Source: Rudanella paleaurantiibacter
GTDB taxonomy: Bacteria; Bacteroidota; Bacteroidia; Cytophagales; Spirosomataceae
DNA length: 64,000 nt
Reading direction: 5' to 3'
Assembly (NCBI RefSeq): GCF_009184635.1
Contig: NZ_WELI01000001.1
Coordinates: 248,001 to 312,000 of the forward strand
Each line of letters starts with the position of its first letter. The first letter of the stretch is position 1. The notes beneath the pieces were generated by a model, which made no database searches, had not been told where the DNA came from, and saw nothing but the letters and a program-made list of their open reading frames with translations. The position numbers and the translations under genes are program-made. This document shows positions 16,352-25,028 of the stretch, piece by piece.

Positions 16352-17398
16352 GTGAAACGCCCCCAATTCTTTTCGACCTATGAATGGTGGTATCACCTGG
16401 CCATGATGCCGGTGCTGTTTCCGGTCGGTAACTGGTTGATGATCGGTCCTCGTTATCTGGACGATGCCCGTACGTTTGCCGTCGGAACGGGCCTCATTTT
16501 CATCCTCTACTGGTTTTCGGTGGTTACGCTGACACTGGTGATCCGGCGGATCATTACCCGCTATCCGTGCCTGGGCCAAACCCGGTTACGCTTGCTCAGT
16601 ATGTTGCTGGCCGTAGGGGCTCTAACGGCCGTTTTGGCTGTTTTCGATGTGTGGGTGTACAGCCTTGTGCCTATGACCGGGGTGCAGTTCGATCTGGATA
16701 CGATACGGCCTATCTGGTGGCTCGGAGCTTTGTTCGACGTCTTACTCTGTACGGCGCTGGGGCTGTTTTACTCGTTTGAGCAGTGGCGACTCAACCAAAC
16801 CGAAACCGAACGGCTCCAGCAGGCGGCCCTTCAACATAAACTCGATGCCTTAAAGGGACAGGTAAACCCGCATTTTCTGTTCAACAGCCTCAGCTCAGTA
16901 TCGGCCCTGATTGGCGAAGACCCCCGGCAGGCCGAACAGTTTGTCGACCATCTCGCTCGGGTGTACCGGTACATGTTGCAGGCTGGCTCGCAACCTGTGG
17001 TTCCACTCTCCGCCGAACTCGATTTTATCCGAACGTATGCCGAACTGCTGCATACCCGGTATGGTCGAAACCTGCGTATTATCGTGCCCGAATGTCCCTC
17101 GAAAACCGACAGTCAGTTGCCCGCCCTGAGCCTGCAAACGCTTATCGACAACGCCATCCGGCACAATGCCATGTTGCCGGGTAGCCCGCTCGTGGTTCGG
17201 GTAGAGGTAGGGGCCGATGGGGGTGTGCGGGTGGTCAACAACCGCCAGCACCGTGCCCGTACTGTAGCAATGGACCGGGATGGCTTATCGACGCTGATTG
17301 CCAAGTACCAGATGCTGAGCCGGGAGGGTGTAACCGTCGAAGAAACCGACAACCGTTTTAGCGTGACGCTGCCGTTACTGACGCCGGTAGCTGTTTAA
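16352..17398 (+). CDS. LytS-type sensor histidine kinase, no adjacent regulator
   Basis: The third kinase of the set (348 aa from the GTG at 16352, which places VKRPQFF before the first helix as in the paralogues; an ATG at 16295 would add 19 residues of poor coding quality). It has four membrane segments, then NPHFLFNSLSSVSALI with the phospho-accepting His, and an intact N box IDNAIRHN, so it should bind ATP. The end (RFSVTLPLLTP) closely resembles the kinase at 10829. There is no response regulator beside it. It may signal to the LytTR regulator at 10038 or to one elsewhere. The shared sequence suggests gene duplication in this neighbourhood. Confidence 0.9.
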   Translation: MKRPQFFSTYEWWYHLAMMPVLFPVGNWLMIGPRYLDDARTFAVGTGLIFILYWFSVVTLTLVIRRIITRYPCLGQTRLRLLSMLLAVGALTAVLAVFDVWVYSLVPMTGVQFDLDTIRPIWWLGALFDVLLCTALGLFYSFEQWRLNQTETERLQQAALQHKLDALKGQVNPHFLFNSLSSVSALIGEDPRQAEQFVDHLARVYRYMLQAGSQPVVPLSAELDFIRTYAELLHTRYGRNLRIIVPECPSKTDSQLPALSLQTLIDNAIRHNAMLPGSPLVVRVEVGADGGVRVVNNRQHRARTVAMDRDGLSTLIAKYQMLSREGVTVEETDNRFSVTLPLLTPVAV

Positions 17399-17504
17399 TG
17401 TAGTCCTGTAGCGGGGCTACAAGCTCTTTGCTTTCCCTTAGCCCAAAGAGATGAACGGAGATAACTCCTTGATCAATAATTAATGATTTGGCTTATAAGT
17501 GCTA

Positions 17505-17598
17505 GGACAAAATGTACAGTACAGAATAGCTAACGAATAAGCTGATAATCAGCAGAGTAATCTATTGGCCATTGTGCATTATTCATAGTACATTCACT
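17505..17598. repeat. AATGTACA-type intergenic repeat, copy 2
   Basis: AT-rich repeat with AATGTACAGTACA on the left, GCTGATAATCAGC (a small perfect palindrome) in the middle and GCATTATTCATAGTACATT on the right. It lies in the 330-base gap 17399-17728, which also holds an imperfect GC-rich hairpin at 17650-17687 (CCACCCCCTCCTT with its complement) that may end transcription of either gene. No coding sequence was seen. Confidence 0.5.
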
Positions 17599-17728
17599 TA
17601 GGTGCCCAGCATAGTGGTGCATCTAAACATTCATGGCTGGTCTGGTAAGCCACCCCCTCCTTAGTTCAAGGAGGGGGCAGGGGGTGGTCGACGGTCAACG
17701 CCAGCAGGCCCCGTACTAAGAGTCATTC

Positions 17729-18166
17729 TCAGACATGCCGACGGGTGAGGGCCAGTAGCAACAACGCTAATCCGCACAGCGTGCCTTCAATCAGCATCCA
17801 TTGGTAGCCAAAATCGCCCAAAGGTCCTTCGGTTAGTTGGGTAATCAACCGCGACAGGGCGTATAGGCCACACAAAATAGCTACAAAAACCAGCCCTTGC
17901 CGGGGTTGCCGGGCGGCCAGATATACGAGCCAGAGTGCAATGGTCAGCCCGGCCCCGCCATACACGCCCCGGATAGAACTGTAGGCGTCGGGATTGGGTA
18001 AGTGTACGCCAACCAAGCTCATCACATCCTGCGGGTTGGCGAAAGCCATGCACGCCACCGACGCAATGCCGAAAGCCGTGAGGCCAATGAGCAGGCGGGT
18101 GCCAATGAGCAGAATAGGGCGTTGTGTATAGTGGGCTGAGCGTGCCGTTGACAAAAAAGTAATCAT
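17729..18166 (-). CDS. DUF4345 membrane protein
   Basis: A small inner-membrane protein (145 aa) of the DUF4345 family. It has four hydrophobic helices (LLIGTRLLIGLTAFGIASVA, GAGLTIALWLVYLA, GLVFVAILCGLYALSRL, LIEGTLCGLALLLLAL). The conserved stretch IRGVYGGAG sits before the second helix, and a conserved Arg/Gln pair (SRLITQLTEG) follows the third. The family has no known function. It stands alone on the minus strand, between a repeat region and the divergent oxidoreductase gene. The ATG at 18166 gives a normal length for the family. Confidence 0.85.
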   Translation of the reverse strand: MITFLSTARSAHYTQRPILLIGTRLLIGLTAFGIASVACMAFANPQDVMSLVGVHLPNPDAYSSIRGVYGGAGLTIALWLVYLAARQPRQGLVFVAILCGLYALSRLITQLTEGPLGDFGYQWMLIEGTLCGLALLLLALTRRHV

Positions 18167-18322
18167 GATATATACCAGTTAGTGAACAGCGTAAAGTTGG
18201 ATTTGGCCTTAGTGCCTGACCAGCCATACCTATCTGAAATGAGAAACGGAGCGATTCAACTGTGTAAAATACACGTATAGCTGGTAGGGTGATTTACGCC
18301 TAAATGAGTAAATAAGGTCGGG

Positions 18323-18354
18323 TTGCGTGATTTGGCCCGCAACGGCTATCTTTG
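18323..18354 (+). promoter_or_regulatory. Promoter of the Tat oxidoreductase gene
   Basis: TTG at 18323-18325 and TATCTTTG at 18347-18354, 21 bases apart, match the Bacteroidota -33/-7 pattern. The predicted transcript start leaves a leader of about 55 bases before the ATG at 18416. Confidence 0.75.
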
Positions 18355-18415
18355 AAAAAGTGGTGAGTTTCTGAGCAACCCCGCCTTTATCTTATTGAAA
18401 AAACCAAGTCAACTG

Positions 18416-19858
18416 ATGGAAAACAGCGATAAGCAGTCGACCAATCCGAACAACCTATCCACGAATGCCCGTGGCGAAGCTACCCGCCGTTCGTTTCTGA
18501 AAACCCTCGGTGTGGGCGCGGCTGCCGTACCCGCAGCGCTCACCGGCGCCAATGCGGCACCTACCACGCAGTACCTGAATCTGGTGAAAAACCACGCCAG
18601 CACGGCGGCCAACAGCAAAATGCGACTCGCTCTCATCGGAACGGGTGGCATGGGCATTGGTGATACCCAAACGGCCTTGATGGTCGACGGGGTAGAGATG
18701 GTAGCTGCCTGCGACCTGTACGATGGTCGGTTGCGCCGGGCCAAGGAGCTTTGGGGCACTGGCCTGACCACCACCCGCGACTACCGCGAGCTGATCGACC
18801 GCTCGGATATCGACGTGGTTATCAACGCCACTACCGACCACTGGCACGAGAAAATATCGACCGACGCTATGCGCAAAGGCAAGCACGTGTACTGCGAAAA
18901 GCCGATGGTGCAAAAGGTTGAGGACGGCCATACCCTGATTAAAGTGGCGAAAGAAACCGGCAAGATTTTTCAGGTCGGTAGCCAGTTTGCCTCGTCGATC
19001 ATCGTCTCCAAAGCAAAGGAACTCCTGAAAGCGGGCGACATTGGCGAGTTGGTTTTTGTCGAAGCGCAGTACGACCGGCACAGCGCGCTCGGTGCCTGGC
19101 AGTATTCTATTCCGCCCGATGCATCGCCCCAAACCGTCGATTGGGACACCTACCTCGGCAGTGCGCCCAAGCGCCCGTGGGACCCGCTCCGGTTTTTCCG
19201 GTGGCGCAATTATCAGGACTACGGCACGGGTATCGCCGGTGATTTGTACGTACACCTGCTCACCACCCTGCACACCATCACGGGCTCGCTCGGGCCCACG
19301 CGGGTGTACTCAAGCGGAGGAACGCGCTACTGGAAAGATGGGCGAGATGTGCCTGATATTCAGTTAAGTATCTACGACTACCCGAAGACGGCCGAACACC
19401 CGGAGTTCAACCTGACCACGCGTTCCAACTTTGTTGATGGTGGTGGCGGCAACTATCTGGTGCGTCTAGTAGGTACCGAAGGCGACCTTTCTATCGGTTG
19501 GGACAGCCTGACCGTGCGTAAGAACAAATTCCCGAAAGCACCGGGTATGTCGGTCGATAACTTCCCGAAAGACCAGAAGGAGCTGTTTGTGGCGGAGTAC
19601 AACAAAATGTACCCAAACCGCCCCGAAATGGAAGGTCCGAAAGAGTTTAAGTACATGGTGCCCAAAGACTACAAAGGCGACCGGTATGAGCACTTCGTGA
19701 ACTTCTTCGATTCGGTTCGCAGCAACAAGCCCAACATCGAAGACGCCACGTTTGGTCTTCGGGCGTGTGGCCCCACGCAGTGCGGCAACATCAGCTACTT
19801 CCAGAAGAAGATTGTTACCTGGGACCCTGTCCGGATGAAGATCGGTAACCCTGTGTAG
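18416..19858 (+). CDS. Gfo/Idh/MocA-family oxidoreductase with Tat signal
   Basis: Exported NAD(P)-dependent oxidoreductase or glycosidase-like enzyme (480 aa). The twin-arginine signal is clear (ATRRSFLKTLGVGAAAVPAALTG), so the folded protein crosses with its cofactor inside. The Rossmann part follows (RLALIGTGGMGIGD), with YCEKPMVQ as the EKP motif and DHWHEKIS as in the bacterial enzymes that act on glycosides. The C-terminal half has DYGTGIAGDLYVHLL with the conserved His. I chose the ATG at 18416; a TTG 21 bases earlier would only lengthen the tail. Exported members in Bacteroidota often modify glycans. The substrate is unknown. A hairpin terminator follows. Confidence 0.93.
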   Translation: MENSDKQSTNPNNLSTNARGEATRRSFLKTLGVGAAAVPAALTGANAAPTTQYLNLVKNHASTAANSKMRLALIGTGGMGIGDTQTALMVDGVEMVAACDLYDGRLRRAKELWGTGLTTTRDYRELIDRSDIDVVINATTDHWHEKISTDAMRKGKHVYCEKPMVQKVEDGHTLIKVAKETGKIFQVGSQFASSIIVSKAKELLKAGDIGELVFVEAQYDRHSALGAWQYSIPPDASPQTVDWDTYLGSAPKRPWDPLRFFRWRNYQDYGTGIAGDLYVHLLTTLHTITGSLGPTRVYSSGGTRYWKDGRDVPDIQLSIYDYPKTAEHPEFNLTTRSNFVDGGGGNYLVRLVGTEGDLSIGWDSLTVRKNKFPKAPGMSVDNFPKDQKELFVAEYNKMYPNRPEMEGPKEFKYMVPKDYKGDRYEHFVNFFDSVRSNKPNIEDATFGLRACGPTQCGNISYFQKKIVTWDPVRMKIGNPV

Positions 19859-19873
19859 TATACGTCTGGTTAG

Positions 19874-19922
19874 AAACAACGCCGGGCTGTGGTCGTCAGA
19901 CTACAGCCCGGCGTTGTTTTGG
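19874..19922 (+). terminator. Rho-independent terminator
   Basis: A perfect 17-base stem (19874-19890 with 19903-19919), 12-base loop, ends in TTTT, 15 bases after the oxidoreductase stop. Confidence 0.9.
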
Positions 19923-20007
19923 GTATCAATTCCGGCTCCGTAGCGGCAGTATCTTATTTTTTATCAGCCGATTAAACGTTTACTACGCTCATCACTCTAA
20001 GAAATAA

Positions 20008-21465
20008 ATGTCCCACAACAACAAGGTGATGAAACGAGCAGGAACATTCTGGATAGCGTTGGTTGGCGTTGCGCTCAACCTGGTGGGAATCGCCACCGCC
20101 TTTGCCCAACCGGGGTACGGCCAACCGGGGTACGGTCAACCTGGCTACGGTCAACCTGGCTACGGTCGTCCCGATTACGATCAGCCGGGGTACGGCCGTC
20201 CGGGGTATTACAACCGGCCGTACGACGACCCGTATGGCCCAAACGATGGCTTCTACGATGACCTGGCCCCCTACGGGCAGTGGGTCAACACGCCGGAGTA
20301 CGGCACTGTCTGGATTCCCGATGTCGACCGGGGTTTTCAGCCCTACGTCAGCAATGGCTACTGGGTTATGACCGAGTACGGCAACACCTGGGTATCAAAC
20401 TACGCCTGGGGGTGGGCCCCGTTTCATTACGGCCGCTGGTTTCTCGACCGGTACCAGCGCTGGGCATGGGTGCCCGGCTACGAATGGGCACCCGCTTGGG
20501 TTAGCTGGCGTTCGGGGGGCGGCTATTACGGCTGGGCTCCGCTGGGCCCTGGTCTCAATATCAACGTGAATGTCAACATTCCGCCGAACTGGTGGACGTT
20601 TGTTCCCCAAATGTACATTACCAGTCCGCGGCTGTATAGCTACTGCGTGCCCCGGCCCCGCGTGGTCAATGTGTACCAGAGCACAACCATCATCAACAAC
20701 GTGTATCGGGTGAATAACCGCTCGTACAACTTTGGCCCTCGTCGCGAAGAAATTGAGTACGTAACCCGCCGGAATGTACCCGTGTACCGGCTTGAACACG
20801 GGGGCCGACCCGGCCGTGACGTGATTCGACAGAACTCGCTGGGGATGTACCGCCCTGATATGGACCGTAACCGCAACTGGCGCTCGGATGGAAACCGGAA
20901 CGACGACCGGCGCGAGTACTCACGCGGTACATACACCCCTGACCCGCGCACTAACCGCCCCGAATATAACCGACCCAACTACGACAATCGGCAGTCGGGC
21001 CCACGGGGTGAGACGATGCCAGGAGGGCAAAATCGCAATCGTTACGAGCCCCCAACGCCCGATAAAATTGACCGGATAGAGTCGCCCCAACGGGCCTGGG
21101 AGCGGGCACAACGCCCAGAACCAGCTCCGCAACCGCAAACCGGTGAAGGGAGTCCCCGGCGCGACGATAACCGAAACCGTGATAACTGGCGTAATAACCA
21201 GCCGGGTGGGGGAGTGCCCGAAAACCGGCCCCGGTATGAGGCCCCCGGCTATAACCGCCCCGACGCCGGACAACCCGCGCCCGCCCGGCCCGAGTACAAC
21301 CGCCCCAACCAGGAGAGCGGTCAACCCGATGGTGGGCGCACAGCTACCGGTGAGCAGCCGCAGCGGATGGGTGGCTTTGAACAACGCAACCGGGGTGGCG
21401 AACCAGCCCAGCCCGCACCCGCCGAAGGCTCCGGAAACCGGGGCGGTTCGCGCGGCCCACGATAA
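20008..21465 (+). CDS. DUF6600 exported protein with QPGYG repeats
   Basis: A 485-residue secreted protein. A signal peptide (WIALVGVALNLVGIATAFA) is followed by seven five-residue repeats of the type QPGYG/RPGYY. The conserved DUF6600 region comes next (FYDDLAPYGQWVNTPEYGTVWIPD, NGYWVMTEYGNTWVSNYAWGWAPFHYGRW, WVPGYEWAPAWVSWR), extremely rich in Trp and Tyr. The second half is a low-complexity tail of Arg, Asn, Pro and Gln that is probably unfolded. DUF6600 has no known function. The aromatic, Gly-rich style suggests a cell-envelope or surface structural protein. A later in-frame ATG at 20029 is an alternative start. It ends in a terminator shared with the convergent DUF3820 gene. Confidence 0.9.
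   Translation: MSHNNKVMKRAGTFWIALVGVALNLVGIATAFAQPGYGQPGYGQPGYGQPGYGRPDYDQPGYGRPGYYNRPYDDPYGPNDGFYDDLAPYGQWVNTPEYGTVWIPDVDRGFQPYVSNGYWVMTEYGNTWVSNYAWGWAPFHYGRWFLDRYQRWAWVPGYEWAPAWVSWRSGGGYYGWAPLGPGLNINVNVNIPPNWWTFVPQMYITSPRLYSYCVPRPRVVNVYQSTTIINNVYRVNNRSYNFGPRREEIEYVTRRNVPVYRLEHGGRPGRDVIRQNSLGMYRPDMDRNRNWRSDGNRNDDRREYSRGTYTPDPRTNRPEYNRPNYDNRQSGPRGETMPGGQNRNRYEPPTPDKIDRIESPQRAWERAQRPEPAPQPQTGEGSPRRDDNRNRDNWRNNQPGGGVPENRPRYEAPGYNRPDAGQPAPARPEYNRPNQESGQPDGGRTATGEQPQRMGGFEQRNRGGEPAQPAPAEGSGNRGGSRGPR
20107..20211 (+). repeat. Seven 15-base tandem repeats inside the DUF6600 gene
   Basis: Seven units of 15 bases encode QPGYG-like pentapeptides. The units differ by silent and replacement changes. 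The length is a multiple of three, so copy-number change would keep the frame. Confidence 0.9.
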
Positions 21466-21496
21466 ACAACCCCATTATTTAGTGAAGCCGAGTGCG

Positions 21497-21530
21497 AGAC
21501 GGTAAGCCCTGTGGGTTTACCGTCTTTTTT
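21497..21530 (+). terminator. Terminator between the DUF6600 and DUF3820 genes
   Basis: A 13-base stem (21497-21509 with 21513-21525, one G-T pair) has a short loop and ends in TTTTTT. The stop codon of the convergent DUF3820 gene lies within it. Confidence 0.88.
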
Positions 21531-21756
21531 GTAGCTCGTCGAGGAGGTAATCGAGGCCGTTAAGCCGAATCTCATACAGGGTTTGCAGAAGCATGCCAAG
21601 CTTACCGGCCGGAAACCCTTTCTGAGCAAACCACTCCAGGTATGATACGGGTAACTCACGCAAACGCAGGCCTTTGTACTTGCCAAAAGGCATCTGATAG
21701 TTCAGTAATTCGAGCAAAATTTCCGGGTTGCCGTGGGCGGCCTTGTCGTCGTTCAT
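21517..21756 (-). CDS. DUF3820 family protein
   Basis: A small cytoplasmic protein (79 aa) of the DUF3820 family, whose members resemble a piece found beside exonuclease domains in some bacteria and may bind nucleic acid. The signature is LNYQMPFGKYKGLRLRELPVSYLEWFAQKGFP followed by a helical end. I chose the ATG at 21756 (MNDDKAAHG), which gives the usual family length; the frame stays open to 21813, but that stretch runs into the inverted-repeat element. The biochemical role is not known. The stop codon lies inside the terminator of the convergent gene. Confidence 0.88.
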   Translation of the reverse strand: MNDDKAAHGNPEILLELLNYQMPFGKYKGLRLRELPVSYLEWFAQKGFPAGKLGMLLQTLYEIRLNGLDYLLDELQKRR

Positions 21757-21805
21757 ACATACCGGAAAGGCAACATAAGCGGGTTGGGTTCCCTGAGTGA
21801 ATGCC

Positions 21806-22072
21806 ATAAACATAAGTCATCCCGAATTTTAAAGTCTTGGTGTTTTTGGCTCAACGCTCGTTTTGATGCCCCGTAGGGGCCTAACATTGGTAGCCAACCC
21901 GAGCATGGACCCAAGACCAGAGCCCCGAAGGGGCGTAACCTTAAACAAGTTACGCCCCTTCGGGGCTCTGGTGTTCTGAGGAGACGTCTTTTCTACCAAT
22001 ATTGGGCCCCTGACGGGGCGTTCGAGTAAGGCATCTACCCCTAACCTAACATTCGGGATAACTCATGTTTAT
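21806..22072. repeat. Nested inverted-repeat element (about 267 bases), MITE-like
   Basis: Three nested inverted repeats share one centre. The outer pair is 22 bases with two mismatches (21806-21827 and 22051-22072; contains TCATCCCGA). The middle pair is GATGCCCCGTAGGGGC..ATTGGTAG near 21866-21893 with its imperfect complement near 21993-22020. The inner pair is a perfect 24-base stem (21916-21939 with 21949-21972). No coding sequence lies inside, and no target-site duplication was clear. It fills most of the 355-base gap 21757-22111. Confidence 0.85.
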
Positions 22073-22111
22073 AAACCGGAATGAAAAACTTAGCTGCTCT
22101 TAATCAGTTAT

Positions 22112-22612
22112 TTACCTAGGTGCTGTTACAGGTGTCTGCTGCATCTGTTGATTAAGTCGCTGAATTTCGTCGGCCTGCGACTGGGCTTTGAAATAGTAGT
22201 ACAGACCAAAAACCAGAAAGATTTTCGACAGGATAAATACGGCGATAAAGGCCGGCCGCCAGTATTTATGCACCTGAATGTGAGTGTTGCTCACCTGCAC
22301 ATCTACGTAATCAGACTTGTCTTTGTGGGCGTCGTTTGTTTGTTGGTTGCTACGTCGCTCGTAGGGGCCTTCGTAAGGTTTTACGGCTTGCGGCTCGGTG
22401 CGGAGGGCGATCTGCTCCCGCAGGCTCGGCGGGGGCGGCACAAGTCCCTGCCCAAACTGAGCAGCCAATTGCCCCGACAGTTGAACCACGTACTGTTGTA
22501 GCTCAGGGTGGGTACTGATCATTTGCTCAACATCCCGCCGGTCGGTTTCCGAGACCAGATCTAGCAGGTAAGCTTCCAGAATGCCACTCGTTTGATATTC
22601 GCTCGTTTTCAA
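22112..22612 (-). CDS. Probable anti-sigma factor, membrane-anchored
   Basis: A 166-residue protein in the anti-sigma style of Bacteroidota. The N-terminal helical region SGILEAYLLDLVSETDRRDVEQMISTHPELQQYV is typical of factors that hold a sigma factor, but the Cys/His zinc residues of the ZAS type are absent. A Pro/Glu-rich linker follows, then one membrane helix (FIAVFILSKIFLVFGLYYYF), then a short coiled tail (ADEIQRLNQQMQQ) in the periplasm. It is the second gene of a pair, starting 14 bases after the sigma-like gene. It probably holds that protein at the membrane until a signal arrives. The signal is unknown. Confidence 0.78.
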   Translation of the reverse strand: MKTSEYQTSGILEAYLLDLVSETDRRDVEQMISTHPELQQYVVQLSGQLAAQFGQGLVPPPPSLREQIALRTEPQAVKPYEGPYERRSNQQTNDAHKDKSDYVDVQVSNTHIQVHKYWRPAFIAVFILSKIFLVFGLYYYFKAQSQADEIQRLNQQMQQTPVTAPR

Positions 22613-22626
22613 TGTTGTGAATACAG

Positions 22627-23064
22627 TTAAGCCTGACGGAAAGCGATTGAGTAGTCGTGAATAGCCTTGAGAACCTCAGCTTTGGTAAGCTGTAGCTTCT
22701 CGGCAATAGCCTCGATAGAGTACCCCTGACGAAACGAAAGGTTGAAAACGGTATCGGGTAAATTGGCTTTAGCCGTATCGGGGTCAACCGTTGACGGGAG
22801 TGGTACACCCAGACGAGACTTGGCTTCCAGCGCTTTGGCCCGCGCCAACCGAATAATGGTAAGGGCCATGTTTCCGGTCGGATTCGGTACCTTCAGTAGG
22901 TCGGTCGATGTAAATAAGTCGAGCATTACCTCCTGTGCCTGAGGGGCCTGGGGTAATATCTGGAGAATAACGCCGTAAGCTATTGAACCGTAGCGATCAT
23001 AAAGCGCAAGCTGTTCGGTAGGTTTAGTTATCACCGATGGTGTTGCTCTTTCCCATTCATTCAT
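22627..23064 (-). CDS. Small, divergent sigma-70-family (ECF-like) protein
   Basis: A 145-residue protein that reads like a reduced ECF sigma factor. Residues about 18-75 (LALYDRYGSIAYGVILQIL ... EVMLDLF) fit region 2 and its core-binding helix. The C-terminal stretch FNLSFRQGYSIEAIAEKLQLTKAEVLKAIHDY is a helix-turn-helix like region 4. It is about 40-50 residues shorter than a usual ECF sigma and the linker is short. The neighbouring anti-sigma-like gene supports the call. It probably directs RNA polymerase to a few promoters. A promoter lies upstream at 23223-23255. Confidence 0.75.
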   Translation of the reverse strand: MNEWERATPSVITKPTEQLALYDRYGSIAYGVILQILPQAPQAQEVMLDLFTSTDLLKVPNPTGNMALTIIRLARAKALEAKSRLGVPLPSTVDPDTAKANLPDTVFNLSFRQGYSIEAIAEKLQLTKAEVLKAIHDYSIAFRQA

Positions 23065-23633
23065 ACTGCGATTGGTTATTCTGAAACGCTTACAAATGTC
23101 GATTAGTGGTAGAACCTAAGTACAGACCAAATGTTGAGCATTGAGCCATACAAAAATGACCTGCCCGATTCTTTGCTGCCTTTGTGTTCTAACTGGGTAA
23201 TCTTTTATTGGGGTAGGGTGCGCAAAGGTACTACGGAAACAGTTTGATAAGTCAACTTGGCTCAATTAGGCCTCAATAGAGGTCATTTATTATCAAATTG
23301 GAGCCTTTCGGGGTAAAGTTGTATCTTTTTGGTAAATACAGTTTACTTTAGCGTAGGTTTACTTAGCAACCTATTCCCATTTTTGATAAAGTAAGGTGTT
23401 TATTCCTGTTTATACAAATTGTATAAATGCCAATACTTTAAATAAGGTAAGTTAGGGTGCTCCGGTGGCCGGATAAGGGTCTAATGCTGTGCGTCAGCAC
23501 CTGTACCAGTAAGGGGCTTTTACCAGTTGGAGCGGAGGGGTGTAGTAGATGGCCTGATTGGATAGCTTACACCGTTGAAACCGGTTGCAACAGGCACCAA
23601 CCCAAAATCGTCAAACTAATAATCAAACAGCGT
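23065..23633. other. Long intergenic region between divergent genes
   Basis: 569 bases between the sigma-like gene and the amidohydrolase gene. It is AT-rich and holds a minus-strand promoter at 23223-23255. In the amidohydrolase frame it stays open back to 23457, but the coding quality there is poor. No RNA gene was recognised. Confidence 0.5.
23223..23255 (-). promoter_or_regulatory. Promoter of the sigma/anti-sigma pair
   Basis: On the minus strand, TTG (23253-23255), 22 bases, then TACCTTTG (23223-23230) fit the Bacteroidota pattern. The leader to the ATG at 23064 would be about 150 bases. Confidence 0.65.
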
Positions 23634-24992
23634 ATGCGAAGCCTTGTATGTATACTACTGATGGCGCTGACCGTATCGGTGCGGGCGCAGGGCCTGATGA
23701 GCAACCGGGACCGGGAGGTGGTGTTTCGGTCGGTGGCTGTGATTCCGATGGACGCCGAACGTGTACTCGAAAACCAGACGGTGGTTGTGCGCAATGGCCG
23801 CATTTCGGCGATGGGGCGCGAAGGTAGCGTTCGGTTTGCCAAAGATGCCCTGATTATCGACGGAAAAGGCAAATACCTCATGCCCGGCTGGGCCGAGATG
23901 CACGCGCATGTGCCGCCCATCGATGATATCGAACCGATGAAAGAGGTGCTCACGCTGTACCTGGCCAACGGCATCACTACCATTCGCGGGATGCTGGGCC
24001 ACTCGCGGCACCTCGAACTACGGAGCAAAATCAAGGCGGGCGAGATTCTGGGGCCTCATTTTTACGCAACAGGGCCGTCGTTCAACGGTCAGTCGGTGAA
24101 AACGGCCGCCCGTGGTGCCCAAATGGTACGCGAGCAAAAAGCCGCCGGGTACGATTTTCTGAAACTCCACCCCGGCCTGACCAAAGAAACGTTTCCGGCC
24201 ATTGCCCGCACCGCCAAAGAGGTCGGGATTCCGTTTGTGGGGCATGTGTCGTTCAATGTGGGCGTATGGCGGGCTATCGAAGCCGACTACTCTTCCATCG
24301 ACCACCTCGACGGTTTCATTGAGGCCATTACGCCCGGCAGCGATACCCTCGCCGAGCCCGAAACCGGCCTGTTTGGGGCCTGGATTGCCCACCGCGCCGA
24401 CCCGCGCCTGATTCCGAAACTAATTAAAGCCCTGAGCGACCGGCAGATTCATGTGGTACCTACGCAGGCTTTGGCCGAGCGGTGGCAGTCGCCATTGCCA
24501 GTGTCGGCGTACACGAGTGCCCCGGAAATGAAGTACATGAAGCCGCAGGAAATTCAGGGGTGGGTCAACGCTAAAAACAAATACCTGAGCGACCCCAACT
24601 TTCGGAAAGAAAACGCTGAAAAACTGATTCAGATTCGTCGGCAACTCCTGCTCGAATGCCAGAAAAACAACGTGCCGCTGTTGCTCGGCTCCGATGCTCC
24701 GCAGGTGTTCAATGTGCCCGGCTTCTCGATTCATCACGAAATGAAATACCTGGTCGATGCGGGACTGACCCCTTACCAGACCTTGCGGACGGGTACGGTA
24801 AACGTGGCTAAATACCTCAAAAAAGCGGATTCGGGGATGGTGAAAGCTGGTTTTGTGTCGGACCTGGTTTTGCTGAGTGGCAACCCTCTGACCGATATTG
24901 GCCAAACCCGCAATATCGAAGGGGTTATGATGGGCACTAATTGGCTTCCCAAATCCTACATTCAGCAGGAGCTTAAAAAGCTGGAGCGGTAG
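23634..24992 (+). CDS. Exported amidohydrolase-superfamily enzyme
   Basis: Metal-dependent hydrolase (452 aa from ATG 23634) of the imidazolonepropionase/prolidase-like group. The chosen start gives a clean signal peptide (SLVCILLMALTVSVRAQ), whereas the open frame before it does not. The first small domain has IPMDAERVLENQTVVVRNGRI. The metal ligands of the TIM barrel are visible: HAH in WAEMHAHVPP, a Lys in FLKLHPG, His in VGHVSFN and IDHLDG, and Asp in LLGSDAPQVF. The C terminus (KKADSGMVKAGFVSDLVLLSGNPL) is the standard ending. Exported members often cleave dipeptides or cyclic amides. The substrate is unknown. Confidence 0.92.
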   Translation: MRSLVCILLMALTVSVRAQGLMSNRDREVVFRSVAVIPMDAERVLENQTVVVRNGRISAMGREGSVRFAKDALIIDGKGKYLMPGWAEMHAHVPPIDDIEPMKEVLTLYLANGITTIRGMLGHSRHLELRSKIKAGEILGPHFYATGPSFNGQSVKTAARGAQMVREQKAAGYDFLKLHPGLTKETFPAIARTAKEVGIPFVGHVSFNVGVWRAIEADYSSIDHLDGFIEAITPGSDTLAEPETGLFGAWIAHRADPRLIPKLIKALSDRQIHVVPTQALAERWQSPLPVSAYTSAPEMKYMKPQEIQGWVNAKNKYLSDPNFRKENAEKLIQIRRQLLLECQKNNVPLLLGSDAPQVFNVPGFSIHHEMKYLVDAGLTPYQTLRTGTVNVAKYLKKADSGMVKAGFVSDLVLLSGNPLTDIGQTRNIEGVMMGTNWLPKSYIQQELKKLER

Positions 24993-25028
24993 TAGCAGAC
25001 CACCCCGCTCCAGCCACAACAAACGGGT

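Noticed and set aside
18455-19273. 272-codon open frame on the minus strand
   Set aside because: Antisense to the Tat oxidoreductase gene, no signal or domain.
20107-20211. Possible CRISPR-like repeat array
   Set aside because: The units are 15 bases with no spacers and are in frame with a coding gene, so they are a protein repeat.
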